NCBI GenBank assembly: GCA_003140095.1
Contig: PLIU01000503.1
Location: 23,089 to 76,461 of the forward strand
Length of the DNA stretch: 53,373 bases
Origin: Verrucomicrobiales bacterium
Lineage (GTDB): Bacteria > Verrucomicrobiota > Verrucomicrobiia > Limisphaerales > Palsa-1400
Reading direction: 5' to 3'
Shown here piece by piece: positions 1-9,184 of this stretch; positions within the stretch are counted from its first letter, which is position 1; every line of letters starts with the position of its first letter. The translations under genes and the position numbers were made by a program. The notes under the pieces are model-generated. The model was given only the letters and a program-made list of their open reading frames with translations, had not been told where the DNA came from and did no database searches.

Positions 1-936
1 GGCCACCGGCTTGGGCGTGCGCACGCCGGCCACAACGTCCTCGCCCTGGGCGTTGATGAGGAATTCGCCGTAAAAGACCTTCTCGCCGCTGGCGGGGTCG
101 CGGGTGAAGGCAACGCCGGAACCGGATTTGTCTCCCGTGTTGCCGAAGACCATCGACTGCACGTTGACGGCCGTGCCCCACTCGGAGGGGATGTTGTATT
201 TCCGGCGATAAACAATCGCGCGGTCGTTCATCCACGAACCGAAGACCGCGCCGACGGCGCCTTCTAGTTGCTTCCACGGATCGGTCGGAAATTCCTGGCC
301 GGTCCGCTCCTTGATCAGGGCCTTGAACCGTTTGACCAACTCTTGCAGTCCGGCGGCGTCGATGCGCGTGTCTTCAGCGTGGGCTTCATTGGGGAACAAT
401 TCTTTCTTGAGGGCCTCGATGACGATTTCAAAAGGTTCATGGTCTTCGTTGGCGCGTTTTTGCACGCCCATGACGACGTCGCCGTACATCTGGATGAAGC
501 GCCGATAGCAGTCCCAGGCGAAGCGGGCATTGTGGCTGGCCTTTTCCAGGGCGCCGACGGTTTGGTCATTGAGGCCCAGGTTGAGGATCGTGTCCATCAT
601 GCCGGGCATTGAATCGCGGGCGCCGGAACGCACGGCCACCAGGAGCGGCTTCTCCACGTCGCCGAATCTCTTGCCCAGAATCTTTTCCGTATTGGCAATG
701 CCGGCCTTGACCTGCGGCCACATTTGCTTTGGATAAGTTCTGTGATGAGCGTAATAATATGTGCAGACTTCGGTGGTGATAGTGAAGCCGGGGGGGACCG
801 GCAGGCCAATGCGGGTCATTTCCGCCAGGTTGGCGCCTTTGCCGCCCAATAAAGGTTTCATGCCGCCGTGACCGTCGGCCTTTTTGTTGCCGAATAGATA
901 AACGTACTTTTGTGAACTCGATGATGTTTTTGCCAT
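1..936 (-). CDS. ppdK: Pyruvate, phosphate dikinase, N-terminal part (3' end outside window)
   Basis: PPDK interconverts pyruvate, ATP and phosphate with phosphoenolpyruvate, AMP and pyrophosphate in the cytoplasm. The 312 visible codons hold the start of the ATP-grasp domain: [11 protein letters not shown] near the N-terminus, [10 protein letters not shown] near residue 30, then [20 protein letters not shown] around residues 125-145, all typical of PPDK. The frame stays open to base 1, so roughly two thirds of the usual 870-900 residue enzyme is missing. The start ATG at 936-934 is preceded ten bases upstream by GAGG and sits about 46 bases below a plausible promoter. It is divergent from the SCO1-like gene. 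The assignment as PPDK rather than PEP synthase rests on the DSMPGMMDT segment. Confidence 0.95.
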   Translation of the reverse strand, partial: MAKTSSSSQKYVYLFGNKKADGHGGMKPLLGGKGANLAEMTRIGLPVPPGFTITTEVCTYYYAHHRTYPKQMWPQVKAGIANTEKILGKRFGDVEKPLLVAVRSGARDSMPGMMDTILNLGLNDQTVGALEKASHNARFAWDCYRRFIQMYGDVVMGVQKRANEDHEPFEIVIEALKKELFPNEAHAEDTRIDAAGLQELVKRFKALIKERTGQEFPTDPWKQLEGAVGAVFGSWMNDRAIVYRRKYNIPSEWGTAVNVQSMVFGNTGDKSGSGVAFTRDPASGEKVFYGEFLINAQGEDVVAGVRTPKPVA

Positions 937-988
937 AATAAATTGTCCTCTATGTGCTCGCCCAGGGGCGAATTCCAAACGCGCGCTG

Positions 989-1016
989 ACTTTAACAAAG
1001 CGCGCCGTACAGTCAA
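989..1016 (-). promoter_or_regulatory. Putative sigma70-type promoter for ppdK
   Basis: On the minus strand, TTGACT (1016-1011) is followed after 16 bases by TAAAGT (994-989). Five of six and four of six positions match the consensus. Transcription would start near 982, giving a leader of about 46 bases with a GAGG ribosome site. This is a pattern match only. Confidence 0.45.
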
Positions 1017-1084
1017 ATTCAGTTTGCGAAAGGGCGGCTGCTGGAAATTGCCATAAATTATGCGGATATTGTTATATCGTTTTT

Positions 1085-2068
1085 ATGCGAATATTACCGA
1101 ACAAGTCATGCGGCCGATTCCTGGGCCTGGTTTGCCTAGCCGCCATCTTGACAGCCTGCCATCCAAAGGCTGCCCCGCCCGCCGCATCCATGCAAGTATT
1201 TGCCGTCAAGGGTGTTATAAAAGAATTGGAACCGGACGGCAAAACTGCCATCATTCGGCACGAGGCCATTACGGGCTACATGCAAGCCATGACCATGCCC
1301 TTTGAGGTCCGGGACACCAACCTCCTCCGCGGATTGAAAGCCGGCGATGCCATCTCCTTTAAACTGGCCGTTACCCCCAGCGAGGGATGGATTCAGTCCC
1401 TCACGAAGCTCGGTTCCGCCGCCCCACAACTTGCCCCGCAAGCCGCGCCGCAGCCGGCTCTGCATGTTTCGCGCGCGCTGGAGCCATTGGGCGTGGGAGA
1501 CAAGTTGCCGGACTATCATTTCACCGATGAATTGGGGCAGCCGGTCAGCCTGAGCCAGTTCAAAGGGCAGGTGCTGGCGTTCACCTTCTTTTTTACCAGT
1601 TGCCCTTTCCCTGAGTTCTGCCCGCGCATGACCAGCAACTTCGGCCAGGCCGAAAAACAACTGGAAACCATGACCAACGCCCCCGCCCATTGGCGCTTGC
1701 TGTCCATTTCGTTTGATCCTGCGCATGACACTCCGGCACGGCTGGACACTTATGCGCGCGCTGCCGAATACGACCAAACCCATTGGAGCTTTCTCACGGG
1801 CGACGAGGATCAGGTCAGCGGTTTGGCCGAGCAGATCGGCGAAAACTACTGGCACGAAGAGGGCAGCATCGGACACAACCTTCGCACAGTGGTGGTGGAT
1901 CCCAGCGGACACATTCGCCAAATCATCCCCGGCAACAAGTGGACCGTCGCGCAATTCGTGCAGGACATCGTGCAGGCCGAAGGTGCATCTCACCTTTTGG
2001 AAGGCTCGGCGAGCCAGAACCACAAAGACGTGCCCGCTCTGCAGGGGCCCGCGTCCCAAAGGCGCTAA
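1085..2068 (+). CDS. SCO1/SenC family lipoprotein with N-terminal CusF-like copper region
   Basis: Predicted copper chaperone or thiol-disulfide protein anchored in the envelope, of the kind that helps build the CuA centre of cytochrome oxidase. A lipobox LTAC places the lipid Cys at residue 25. Residues 38-110 resemble the CusF/copper-binding family, with GYMQAMTMPFEV near residues 64-75 giving Met ligands. Residues 135-310 are the SCO1 thioredoxin-like domain: FFFTSCPFPEFCP holds Cys173 and Cys179, and His264 in GHNLRT is the expected third copper ligand. The two cysteines are five residues apart instead of the usual three. An Ala/Pro/Gln linker near residues 111-127 joins the domains. The ATG at 1085 is used because a Lys-containing signal sequence follows directly. 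Confidence 0.88.
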   Translation: MRILPNKSCGRFLGLVCLAAILTACHPKAAPPAASMQVFAVKGVIKELEPDGKTAIIRHEAITGYMQAMTMPFEVRDTNLLRGLKAGDAISFKLAVTPSEGWIQSLTKLGSAAPQLAPQAAPQPALHVSRALEPLGVGDKLPDYHFTDELGQPVSLSQFKGQVLAFTFFFTSCPFPEFCPRMTSNFGQAEKQLETMTNAPAHWRLLSISFDPAHDTPARLDTYARAAEYDQTHWSFLTGDEDQVSGLAEQIGENYWHEEGSIGHNLRTVVVDPSGHIRQIIPGNKWTVAQFVQDIVQAEGASHLLEGSASQNHKDVPALQGPASQRR

Positions 2069-2105
2069 CCTGATAAGTTAATCAGCGCCGCCCCAACGAT
2101 GATGT

Positions 2106-2192
2106 CCCGTAACCGCCGACGTGAGGATGCGGATTCGTGGATAACCCTGCTCGCTGTTCCATCCTCCTCTTCCTTACGTTGCCGGCTACGGG
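2106..2192. repeat. Imperfect inverted repeat (REP/MITE-like) between SCO1-like gene and mqnC
   Basis: The segment starting CCCGTAACCGCCGACGTGAG at 2106 reads, with scattered mismatches, as the reverse complement of the segment ending at 2192, whose complement starts CCCGTAGCCGGCAACGTAAG. The arms are about 27 bases with roughly three quarters matching, separated by about 30 bases. No T-tract follows, so it is not an obvious terminator. It may be a dispersed palindromic element. Confidence 0.5.
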
Positions 2193-2281
2193 TCCGTCCC
2201 TACCAGGGAACTTTTTGCTGAGATGCGCACGCAGGCCGAACAGCCTTGATTTTTGGCCCGCCCAAGGCAGATTGCTATGTG

Positions 2282-3376
2282 ATGATGAATGTCGAATTAC
2301 CCACGGATGACTTGCTGCACGCGGTCTGGGAAGGCCGCCGCATTGGCCCGGACGACGCCCTGCGCCTCTACCGCCTGCCCCTGGAGGAGTTGGGGATGCT
2401 GGCCCACCGCCGCCGCCAACTGGCCCGCGCGGCCGCCCACGGCGGACGGGGCAACCAGATCGTCACTTATATCGTTGACCGCAATGTCAATTACACGAAC
2501 GTCTGCAACGTCTATTGCAAATTCTGCGCCTTTTACCGCACCGAGGCCGACGACGATTCTTATGTCATCACCTTCGAGGAAATGGACCGCAAGATCGAGG
2601 AGACCATCGCCCTGGGCGGCTCGCAAATCCTGATGCAAGGCGGCCACCATCCGAAACTCTCCCTGCAATGGTACCTGGATTTGCTCTCCCACATCAAATC
2701 CAGGTTCCCCCAAGTCAACATCCACGGCTTCAGCCCCAGCGAATTCATCCATTTTCGCGACGTGTTCGGCCTGCCGCTTGAGGACATCATAACCCAATTC
2801 GCGCGGGCGGGCCTGGGGTCCATTCCGGGCGGCGGAGGGGAGATCTTGGTGGACCGTGTGCGCCAGCGGATTTCGCCGCTCAAGGCGATGAGCGACGATT
2901 GGCTGGAGGTGATGGCCGTCGCGCATCGCCTGGGCTTAAGCTCGACCGCCACTATGATGTTCGGGCACGTCGAAACCATCGCCGACCGGGTGGAACATTT
3001 GGAGCGGGTGCGCGCGCAGCAAGACCAAAGCAAGGGCTTCACCGCCTTCATCGCCTGGACCTTTCAGGCCGAGCACACCAAGTGCAAAGCGCCGACGGTC
3101 GGAGCGCATGAGTACCTTCGCACGCAAGCCCTGAGCCGGATTTATCTCGACAATTTTCCCAACGTGCAAAGTTCATGGGTGACGCAAGGCCCGGCCATCG
3201 GCCAGGTGGCCCTGCAATACGGCGCCAACGATCTGGGCAGCATCATGATCGAAGAAAACGTGGTCTCGCAAGCGGGCGCCACCTACCGCATGGGCGTGGC
3301 CGACATGTGCCGCCTGATCGAGGATCTGGGCTACAAAGCCCACCAGCGGGACAACTGGTACCATCTGCTGAATTAG
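2282..3376 (+). CDS. mqnC: Cyclic dehypoxanthinyl futalosine synthase (radical SAM)
   Basis: Radical SAM enzyme that cyclises dehypoxanthine futalosine in the futalosine route to menaquinone. The CX3CX2C cluster motif CNVYCKFCAFYR lies at about residues 75-85. ILMQGGHHP, SIPGGGGEILVDRVR and TMMFGHVET are typical of MqnC and distinguish it from MqnE and CofH. The length of 364 residues fits. The frame is open back to a TTG at 2246, but tandem ATG codons at 2282 and 2285 give a more normal N-terminus, so 2282 is chosen. No other menaquinone gene is adjacent. It implies that the cell makes menaquinone by the futalosine pathway. Confidence 0.92.
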   Translation: MMNVELPTDDLLHAVWEGRRIGPDDALRLYRLPLEELGMLAHRRRQLARAAAHGGRGNQIVTYIVDRNVNYTNVCNVYCKFCAFYRTEADDDSYVITFEEMDRKIEETIALGGSQILMQGGHHPKLSLQWYLDLLSHIKSRFPQVNIHGFSPSEFIHFRDVFGLPLEDIITQFARAGLGSIPGGGGEILVDRVRQRISPLKAMSDDWLEVMAVAHRLGLSSTATMMFGHVETIADRVEHLERVRAQQDQSKGFTAFIAWTFQAEHTKCKAPTVGAHEYLRTQALSRIYLDNFPNVQSSWVTQGPAIGQVALQYGANDLGSIMIEENVVSQAGATYRMGVADMCRLIEDLGYKAHQRDNWYHLLN

Positions 3377-3441
3377 GAATGTGTTCGTGGACAATTGAGA
3401 TTGTCACAGACCATTCAAGTCTGTCACATTCCAGCCCCAGT

Positions 3442-6400
3442 GTGAAAAGGACTATCCTCATGCTTTTTGGGTGGCTGCTCATGGCAGCGGTAATGGCGCG
3501 CGGGCAGTCGGCGCCCGTCATTACACAGCAACCCACCAACCTGACGGTTCTGGCCGGCAGCAACGCGACTTTTAGCGCGGGCGTTTCCGGCACGGGTCCA
3601 TTCGAGTATCAATGGCAATTCGATGGCGCCAGTCTCTTGCTCAATGGCATCATCACAACCGTCGCCGGCGGCGGACCTGGGGGTGGGACGGACGGACTGG
3701 GCGACGGGGCATCAGCAACCAATGCGACCTTGAGCTATCCCTACGGCGTCGCGGCGGACGCCTTTGGCAATGTTTTTATTGCGGACACGGATGACGACCG
3801 GGTCCGCAAAGTGGATGCCAATGGGATTATCACTACGGTCGTCTCGAACCTAGGCGCGTATGCGCTCGCATTCGATCTTACAGGCGATCTGCTCATATCG
3901 GACAACGGCACCCGAGTCTGGGCGCTGGACACCAACGGCGACCTTGCCGTGGTCGCGGGCAACGGAACGCAATCTTACTCAGGCGATGGCGGCGCGGCCA
4001 CCAACGCCGGACTTATCACTCCAGAAGGGCTGGCCGTTGACGCGGCCGGCAACATTTATATCGCGGATTCTGGAAATGGCCGGATTCGCAAAGTCGATGG
4101 GCAGGGGATTATTACGACGATTGCGGGCGAAGGAACCAACTCGCCCAGCGCGGGAGAGGCGGCTACCAATGCCAGCTTTAGCAGCATCTCTGCCGTTGCG
4201 GTGGACGCCTCCGGCAAGGTTTACTTTGGCGATATTCTGGCCCAAAACCTGTGGGAAGTGGATTCCAACGGCCTTCTCCGGGCGGGACCTGCCGGCGCGA
4301 TTTCTCTTACCAGCGTTGCGGTGGACGCCGTGGGAAATGTGTTCATTGCCGACCAGGAGTCCCATGTTTGGGAAGCTCTGGCCGGCAGCCTGAATGTGGC
4401 ACCAGTGGCGGGAACGGGCGTGTGGGGTTATTCAGGCGACGGCGGGCCGGCCACCAACGCGACCCTGAGCGTCCCTTTTGGAGTGGCGCTGGACCCTGTC
4501 GGCGACCTGTTCATAGCCGATACAACGAGCAGTCACGTGCGCGAAGTGATTCGTCCGGGGCCGGCCCTGATTTTGAGCAACGTGAGTGTCTATAGCGCGG
4601 GGAGCTATGACGTTGTCGTGGCAGGTTCATCCGGCAGTGTCACCAGCAGCGTGGTGATGTTGACGGTTCTGGGGTCTCCAGCTATGGCGATGCAGCCAAC
4701 CAATCAAATTATTCCCGCTGGGAGCAATGTCACTTTCAGTGTTGCGGCCATCGGGCCGCCGGCTCTTGATTATCAATGGTACTTTGACGGCGCTGAGATT
4801 TCCGGCCAAACCAATGCCTCGTTGTCCCTGCCTGCGGCTTACTTGACAAACGGCGGCAGTTACGAAGTGGTTGTCACCAACCTCTATGGATCGGTGACCA
4901 GCAGCGTGGCGACATTGACGGTTTCAGTGATTACCGGGCAACCCATGAGCCAAATCGCAACTGTTGGGGGCGACGCCGCCTTTCGTGTGACGACAGCCGG
5001 GATGGCGCCCTCTGATTATCAATGGCTCTTTGACGGCAGCGAGTTGTCCGGTCAGACCAACAGTTCCTTGTCATTGAGCGGAATTCAAATGACCAACGCG
5101 GGTGGTTATGAAGTCCTGGTCAGCAATGTTTATGGGTCGGTCACCAGCAGTGTGGCGACACTGACGGTCATCGCCCTTCAAACATCCAATCAGGCAATTT
5201 TGGAAGGAAGCAGCGCAAGCTTCAGCGTGACGGTATCCGGCCCGGGACCCTTCACCTACCAATGGCAACAGAACGGGACTAATCTTCCTGATAACATCAT
5301 CAACACGGTGGCCGGCGGTGGAACCGTGTATCCCGGCGACGGCGGCCCGGCCACCAACGCTGACTTGATCTCCGTCGTGGATGTGGCGGTGGACACCAGC
5401 GGCGATTTCTTTTTTGTCGATCAGACCAGCAACCGGATTCACAAAGTTGCCGGCAATGGCATGATGAGCCTGGTCGCGGGAAGCGGCGCCAACGGCTTCA
5501 GTGGCGACGGCCTGGCAGCCACCAATGCCGATTTGAGCCATCCTTCTGGTGTCGCAGTGGATTCGACCGGCAATCTATTCATTACCGATAGTGGCAACAG
5601 CCGCATCCGCAAGGTAGGCACGAACGGAATCATCCGCACCGTGGCAGGCAACGGCTCCGCGGGCTATGGCGGCGATGGCGGCCCAGCCACGAATGCTAGT
5701 TTGGACCTCGTCACAACGTTCCTTTCATCTGGCGTCGTCTTAGATGCCTATGGAAATTTCTTTATTGCCGATACTGCTAACAACCGCATCCGCAAGGTCG
5801 GCGCCAATGGAGTTATTTCAACCATCGCGGGGAAAGGCGGAGAGTCTTTTGCCGGTGACGGCGGCCCGGCCACCAATGCCTATCTGGCCTATCCGACGGC
5901 CTTGGCCATCGATGGCAGCGGAAACATTTTCGTGGCAGACACCATAAACGGCCGCATTCGTGAAATCTACACTAACGGCATCATAAACACAGTGGCTGGC
6001 GGCGGAAGTTCCGGGTTGGGCGGCGCTGCCACCAACTTTTATCTCCCAGAACCCTCCGGAGTGGCGGTTGACGCTGCCGGCAATCTCTTCATTTCGTTTT
6101 CGTATTTCACCGGTGGTTTTGGGGACACGGGTTACGTTTATCATGTTTGGACCAATGGAATTATCTCGGAAATTGCCGGTTTTAACAGAAACCCGAATAC
6201 GGCACCCTATGGTGATGGCGGCCCGGTGGCCAGCGCTGTGCTGCTGGATCTTGGCGGCATCGCCGTTGATACCAACGACGACCTTTTTATCTCGGACAAC
6301 GGCCATGAGCGTGTCCGCAAAATCGTGCTCACGGGTCCGGTCTTGACGCTCAACAACTTGACCACGAACAAGGCGGGAGTTTATGATGTGATCGTAAACG

Positions 6401-8124
6401 GCCCCAACGGCAGCTCCACTAGCAGCGTCGTCTCATTAACTGTTTTGGTGCCGGCGACCATCACGGCGCAGCCGCAGAATCAATTTGTTCCAGTTGGAAG
6501 CAACACCACGCTCCAAGTCACGGCCATCGGCACGCCGACTCTTGATTACCAATGGTATTTCGACGGCGCCGCTTTGACGGGGAAGACCAACAGCGCGCTC
6601 GAACTCACTGCGCTCAGTCCGACTAACGCGGGCCGTTATCAGGTGTTGGTGGCCAATCTCTACGGCGCAGCCACCAGCAGCATCGCAAACCTAAGCGTGG
6701 GATTTGCGCCGCAGATAACCGTGCAACCGCAGCCCCAGGCCGTCCTGGCCAGCGGAAGCGCCGTGCTGACAGTCACCGTGTCCGGCACCGGCCCGTTGAG
6801 CTATCAATGGCAATGGAACGGCATGAATCTTCCGACTCGAACCATTACCACCTTTGCCGGCGGCGGCGCTCATTTGGGGGACGGCGGACCAGCCACCAAC
6901 GCTACGCTCGATCAACCCCGAGGCCTTGCGACTGACGCCAACGGCGATCTTTTTATTGCGGATTACTCAGATAACCGCGTCCGCGAAGTTGGCGCCAATG
7001 GGGTCATTGCCACCGTGGCAGGAAACGGAACCGCGGGAGACAGTGGCATAGGCGGCGCGGCCACCCAGGCAAATTTGGAGAAACCAGCCTCAGTCGCGCT
7101 GGACACGAGCGGCAATCTGTTTATTGTTGACTTTTACGCGCGCATCTGCCGGGTCGGAACCAACGGCATCATGACCGATGAATGGTCCACCAATTTGGAT
7201 TTGATCGGCACTTTCAGCGGCATTGCGGCGGGTTCAAACGGCACTCTTTTTACAGGCTACCAAAACCATTATCCCGCCCCCGCCACCGTGGACGAAATTC
7301 TTAAAATTGCCGGCAATGGCACGCTTGCCGGCCGGAACACCAATGTCGCATTGGGCGTTTCCCTTGGCCTGGCTCCGGATGGCGCCGGCAATCTCTTTAT
7401 TGCCGACCAAGACGATAGCTGCATCCGCCGCCTCGGAACCAATGGCATTTTTACGACCATCGCAGGCAACGGGCATGCTGGTTTTTCTGGCGATGGCGGC
7501 CCGGCCACCAATGCTCTTTTGAACGGCCCTTTGGGAGTCGCGGTGGATGCCCTCGGCAATTTGTTCATCGCGGACACTGGCAATAATCGAGTCCGGGAGG
7601 TGGGCACAAACGGCATTATATCGACAATCGCGGGCAACGGCACCAGCGGCTTCTCCGGCGACGGCGGCGCGGCCGCCAGCGCCGCTTTCAACCAGCCTTG
7701 CGGAGTCGCCGTGGACGCTTTTGGGAACTTATTCATCGCCGACACCGCCAACAACCGCATTCGTCTGGCCGCTCAGGGGCCGGCCTTCGCCTTCACCAAT
7801 ATTTCCTTCACCAACGCTGGAAACTACGACGTCGTGGTCAGCAGTCCCTACGGAAGAGTGACCAGCACTGTAGCGGCGATAACCGTGCTATCGTCGCCGC
7901 AAAACCTGAGCGCCTTCTTCAGTTCCGGGCCAGGCGTGCAGTTTCAACTCACCGGCACGCCGGGCTGGCCGTATGTATTGCTGGTTGCGACCAACCTCTT
8001 ACCGCCCGTCAACTGGCAGCCGCTGGTTACCAACGCGGCCGATGCCGGCGGCAACTGGTCCTTCACCGACACCAACACGGCCAATCCCGCCCAGTTCTAC
8101 CGCGCCATGCTCGTGACGCCATAA
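3442..8124 (+). CDS. Giant secreted protein: Ig-like domains carrying three inserted NHL beta-propellers
   Basis: Extracellular protein of about 1560 residues; no enzymatic motif seen, role probably binding or adhesion. A signal peptide follows a GTG start at 3442 (KRTILMLFGWLLMAAVMARG); an ATG at 3460 with AAGGA nine bases upstream is an equally possible start but lacks the basic residues. In base coordinates: first half of Ig1 about 3511-3636, NHL propeller 1 about 3640-4560, second half of Ig1 to 4674, Ig2 4680-4920, Ig3 4927-5170, first half of Ig4 5171-5292, propeller 2 5293-6330, second half 6331-6450, Ig5 6451-6700, first half of Ig6 6715-6834, propeller 3 6835-7770, second half to 7890, and a C-terminal module ending QFYRAMLVTP. 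NHL repeats follow the pattern TVAGNG-GDGGPATNA-GVAVDA-GNLFIADT-NRIRKV. Confidence 0.9.
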   Translation: MKRTILMLFGWLLMAAVMARGQSAPVITQQPTNLTVLAGSNATFSAGVSGTGPFEYQWQFDGASLLLNGIITTVAGGGPGGGTDGLGDGASATNATLSYPYGVAADAFGNVFIADTDDDRVRKVDANGIITTVVSNLGAYALAFDLTGDLLISDNGTRVWALDTNGDLAVVAGNGTQSYSGDGGAATNAGLITPEGLAVDAAGNIYIADSGNGRIRKVDGQGIITTIAGEGTNSPSAGEAATNASFSSISAVAVDASGKVYFGDILAQNLWEVDSNGLLRAGPAGAISLTSVAVDAVGNVFIADQESHVWEALAGSLNVAPVAGTGVWGYSGDGGPATNATLSVPFGVALDPVGDLFIADTTSSHVREVIRPGPALILSNVSVYSAGSYDVVVAGSSGSVTSSVVMLTVLGSPAMAMQPTNQIIPAGSNVTFSVAAIGPPALDYQWYFDGAEISGQTNASLSLPAAYLTNGGSYEVVVTNLYGSVTSSVATLTVSVITGQPMSQIATVGGDAAFRVTTAGMAPSDYQWLFDGSELSGQTNSSLSLSGIQMTNAGGYEVLVSNVYGSVTSSVATLTVIALQTSNQAILEGSSASFSVTVSGPGPFTYQWQQNGTNLPDNIINTVAGGGTVYPGDGGPATNADLISVVDVAVDTSGDFFFVDQTSNRIHKVAGNGMMSLVAGSGANGFSGDGLAATNADLSHPSGVAVDSTGNLFITDSGNSRIRKVGTNGIIRTVAGNGSAGYGGDGGPATNASLDLVTTFLSSGVVLDAYGNFFIADTANNRIRKVGANGVISTIAGKGGESFAGDGGPATNAYLAYPTALAIDGSGNIFVADTINGRIREIYTNGIINTVAGGGSSGLGGAATNFYLPEPSGVAVDAAGNLFISFSYFTGGFGDTGYVYHVWTNGIISEIAGFNRNPNTAPYGDGGPVASAVLLDLGGIAVDTNDDLFISDNGHERVRKIVLTGPVLTLNNLTTNKAGVYDVIVNGPNGSSTSSVVSLTVLVPATITAQPQNQFVPVGSNTTLQVTAIGTPTLDYQWYFDGAALTGKTNSALELTALSPTNAGRYQVLVANLYGAATSSIANLSVGFAPQITVQPQPQAVLASGSAVLTVTVSGTGPLSYQWQWNGMNLPTRTITTFAGGGAHLGDGGPATNATLDQPRGLATDANGDLFIADYSDNRVREVGANGVIATVAGNGTAGDSGIGGAATQANLEKPASVALDTSGNLFIVDFYARICRVGTNGIMTDEWSTNLDLIGTFSGIAAGSNGTLFTGYQNHYPAPATVDEILKIAGNGTLAGRNTNVALGVSLGLAPDGAGNLFIADQDDSCIRRLGTNGIFTTIAGNGHAGFSGDGGPATNALLNGPLGVAVDALGNLFIADTGNNRVREVGTNGIISTIAGNGTSGFSGDGGAAASAAFNQPCGVAVDAFGNLFIADTANNRIRLAAQGPAFAFTNISFTNAGNYDVVVSSPYGRVTSTVAAITVLSSPQNLSAFFSSGPGVQFQLTGTPGWPYVLLVATNLLPPVNWQPLVTNAADAGGNWSFTDTNTANPAQFYRAMLVTP

Positions 8125-8190
8125 TAGAGTTGACGGAGATTCCTAAAGGCGACAGACTTTAATTGGCTCGCTTTATCGAGGCGAAGGCCG

Positions 8191-8213
8191 ATAAAAACGG
8201 TTTGTGACAAACC
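8191..8213 (-). terminator. Weak intrinsic terminator for the 8271-8984 gene
   Basis: Read on the minus strand, GGTTTG-TCA-CAAACC (8213-8199) forms a 6-bp stem with a three-base loop and is followed by GTTTTTAT. It lies 58 bases past the stop codon of the minus-strand gene. The stem is short, so efficiency is uncertain. Confidence 0.45.
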
Positions 8214-8270
8214 TTAATTGGAAAATCGCCCGCAGCGCCATGCGGGATTAGTGACAATTAAAGAAACAGC

Positions 8271-8984
8271 TCATGGCCTCTCGCCTGGGCTTGCGTTGGT
8301 CCCTCCTATGCCCCTGGCCGAAAAACTGGAGAATCCGAAATCAGAGTTGGAGCCAATCCCCTGACCGCCCTCGCCGCATTTAAGAAATTCCCCAATTCCA
8401 GGGTTGCCCGTCTTGAAGGTGCTGTCCGTGACACGGGCTTTCTCAACCCCATTGACATACACCGTGATCACATTGCCGATAATGGACGCGTTGAGAATGT
8501 CACCATCCTTCAAGCCATAGTTGGCGCCATGATGACGAACCAGATAGGTCCACTTCCCAAGCGGGCCATCCCATCGAACGACTTCCAGATAAGACCCGCC
8601 GGCGACGCTGGCGAAGCATTCATACCCCATGGTGCGATGGGGTGAACTGGTCCAGCGCAGAAGAATCTCGACTTCCTGATTGCAGGAGGTGGTGGGCTTC
8701 GCGATATGCACTTGTCCCCAGGCTTCCTGGTCCGGAGGAAAACCGGAGAGATGAGCGTAGGAATCATTGTACTCGTAAATTCCGGTATTGGTCCCGGTTT
8801 CAGTGCCGCAGGCCAGGCCGTTGGTTTTCCTGATTTCGGTCCAATCAAGACCGCTATTGGTCCAGCGTCCACCCTCGGAGAGCGGGCTCTCGATCCACTC
8901 AAAACGGGTCGCGTAAGTTTGGGAGAATCCGGTCGTGGGCAGGCCGGCTGAACCCAGCAGCATGATCAAAAGAAAACGTTTCAT
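8271..8984 (-). CDS. Secreted protein of unknown function, probable concanavalin A-like fold
   Basis: A 237-residue protein with a clear signal peptide (MKRFLLIMLLGSAGLPTTGFSQ, cleavage near residue 22). The rest alternates short beta-like segments such as EVEILLRWTSS, SYLEVVRWDG, KWTYLVRHHG and VITVYVNGVEKARVTDS, followed by a GIGEFLKCGEGGQ-type turn. That pattern, including the Asn-Gly turn before the last strands, is common in LamG/concanavalin A-like lectin domains, but no family signature is certain. The gene lies alone on the minus strand between the giant Ig/NHL protein and a membrane protein. A possible operator palindrome lies about 190 bases upstream. Function is unknown; binding of glycans is a guess from the fold. 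Confidence 0.6.
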   Translation of the reverse strand: MKRFLLIMLLGSAGLPTTGFSQTYATRFEWIESPLSEGGRWTNSGLDWTEIRKTNGLACGTETGTNTGIYEYNDSYAHLSGFPPDQEAWGQVHIAKPTTSCNQEVEILLRWTSSPHRTMGYECFASVAGGSYLEVVRWDGPLGKWTYLVRHHGANYGLKDGDILNASIIGNVITVYVNGVEKARVTDSTFKTGNPGIGEFLKCGEGGQGIGSNSDFGFSSFSARGIGGTNASPGERP

Positions 8985-9169
8985 GGTGAGGTCTCACATA
9001 ACGGGAAAAGGCCAATGGCTCAATGCGAAAAGCAATATTTGTCCATCAGCTTTCAGCCTTTCCGATTCCTTTGCCCAGGCGGCGGGATGGCCGAAGACTT
9101 GCGCAGCACGCCATGAGTGATCGAGAATCTGACGTACGCGATTGCTCGCCGCTCCTTGAAAGTCTGGCA

Positions 9170-9184
9170 CGTTCAATGAACGAC
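9170..9184. promoter_or_regulatory. Short palindrome related to the sites at 13403 and 14134
   Basis: CGTTCA-A-TGAACG (9170-9182) continues into AC, giving TGAACGAC as in the palindrome at 13403. It overlaps the stop codon of the 9184-10023 gene and lies about 190 bases upstream of the 8984 start. The spacer is one base shorter than in the other two copies, so membership in the same set is doubtful. Confidence 0.3.

Noticed and set aside
3406-3424. ACAGAC-CATTCAA-GTCTGT hairpin after mqnC as terminator
   Set aside because: The six-base stem is AT-balanced and no T-tract follows, so it cannot be distinguished from chance.
8150-8262. Repeats GACAGACTTTAATTGG, GACAAACCTTAATTGG and an inverted CAATTAAAG
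   Set aside because: They lie between convergent gene ends, where operators are not expected, and are short; no further copies were seen.
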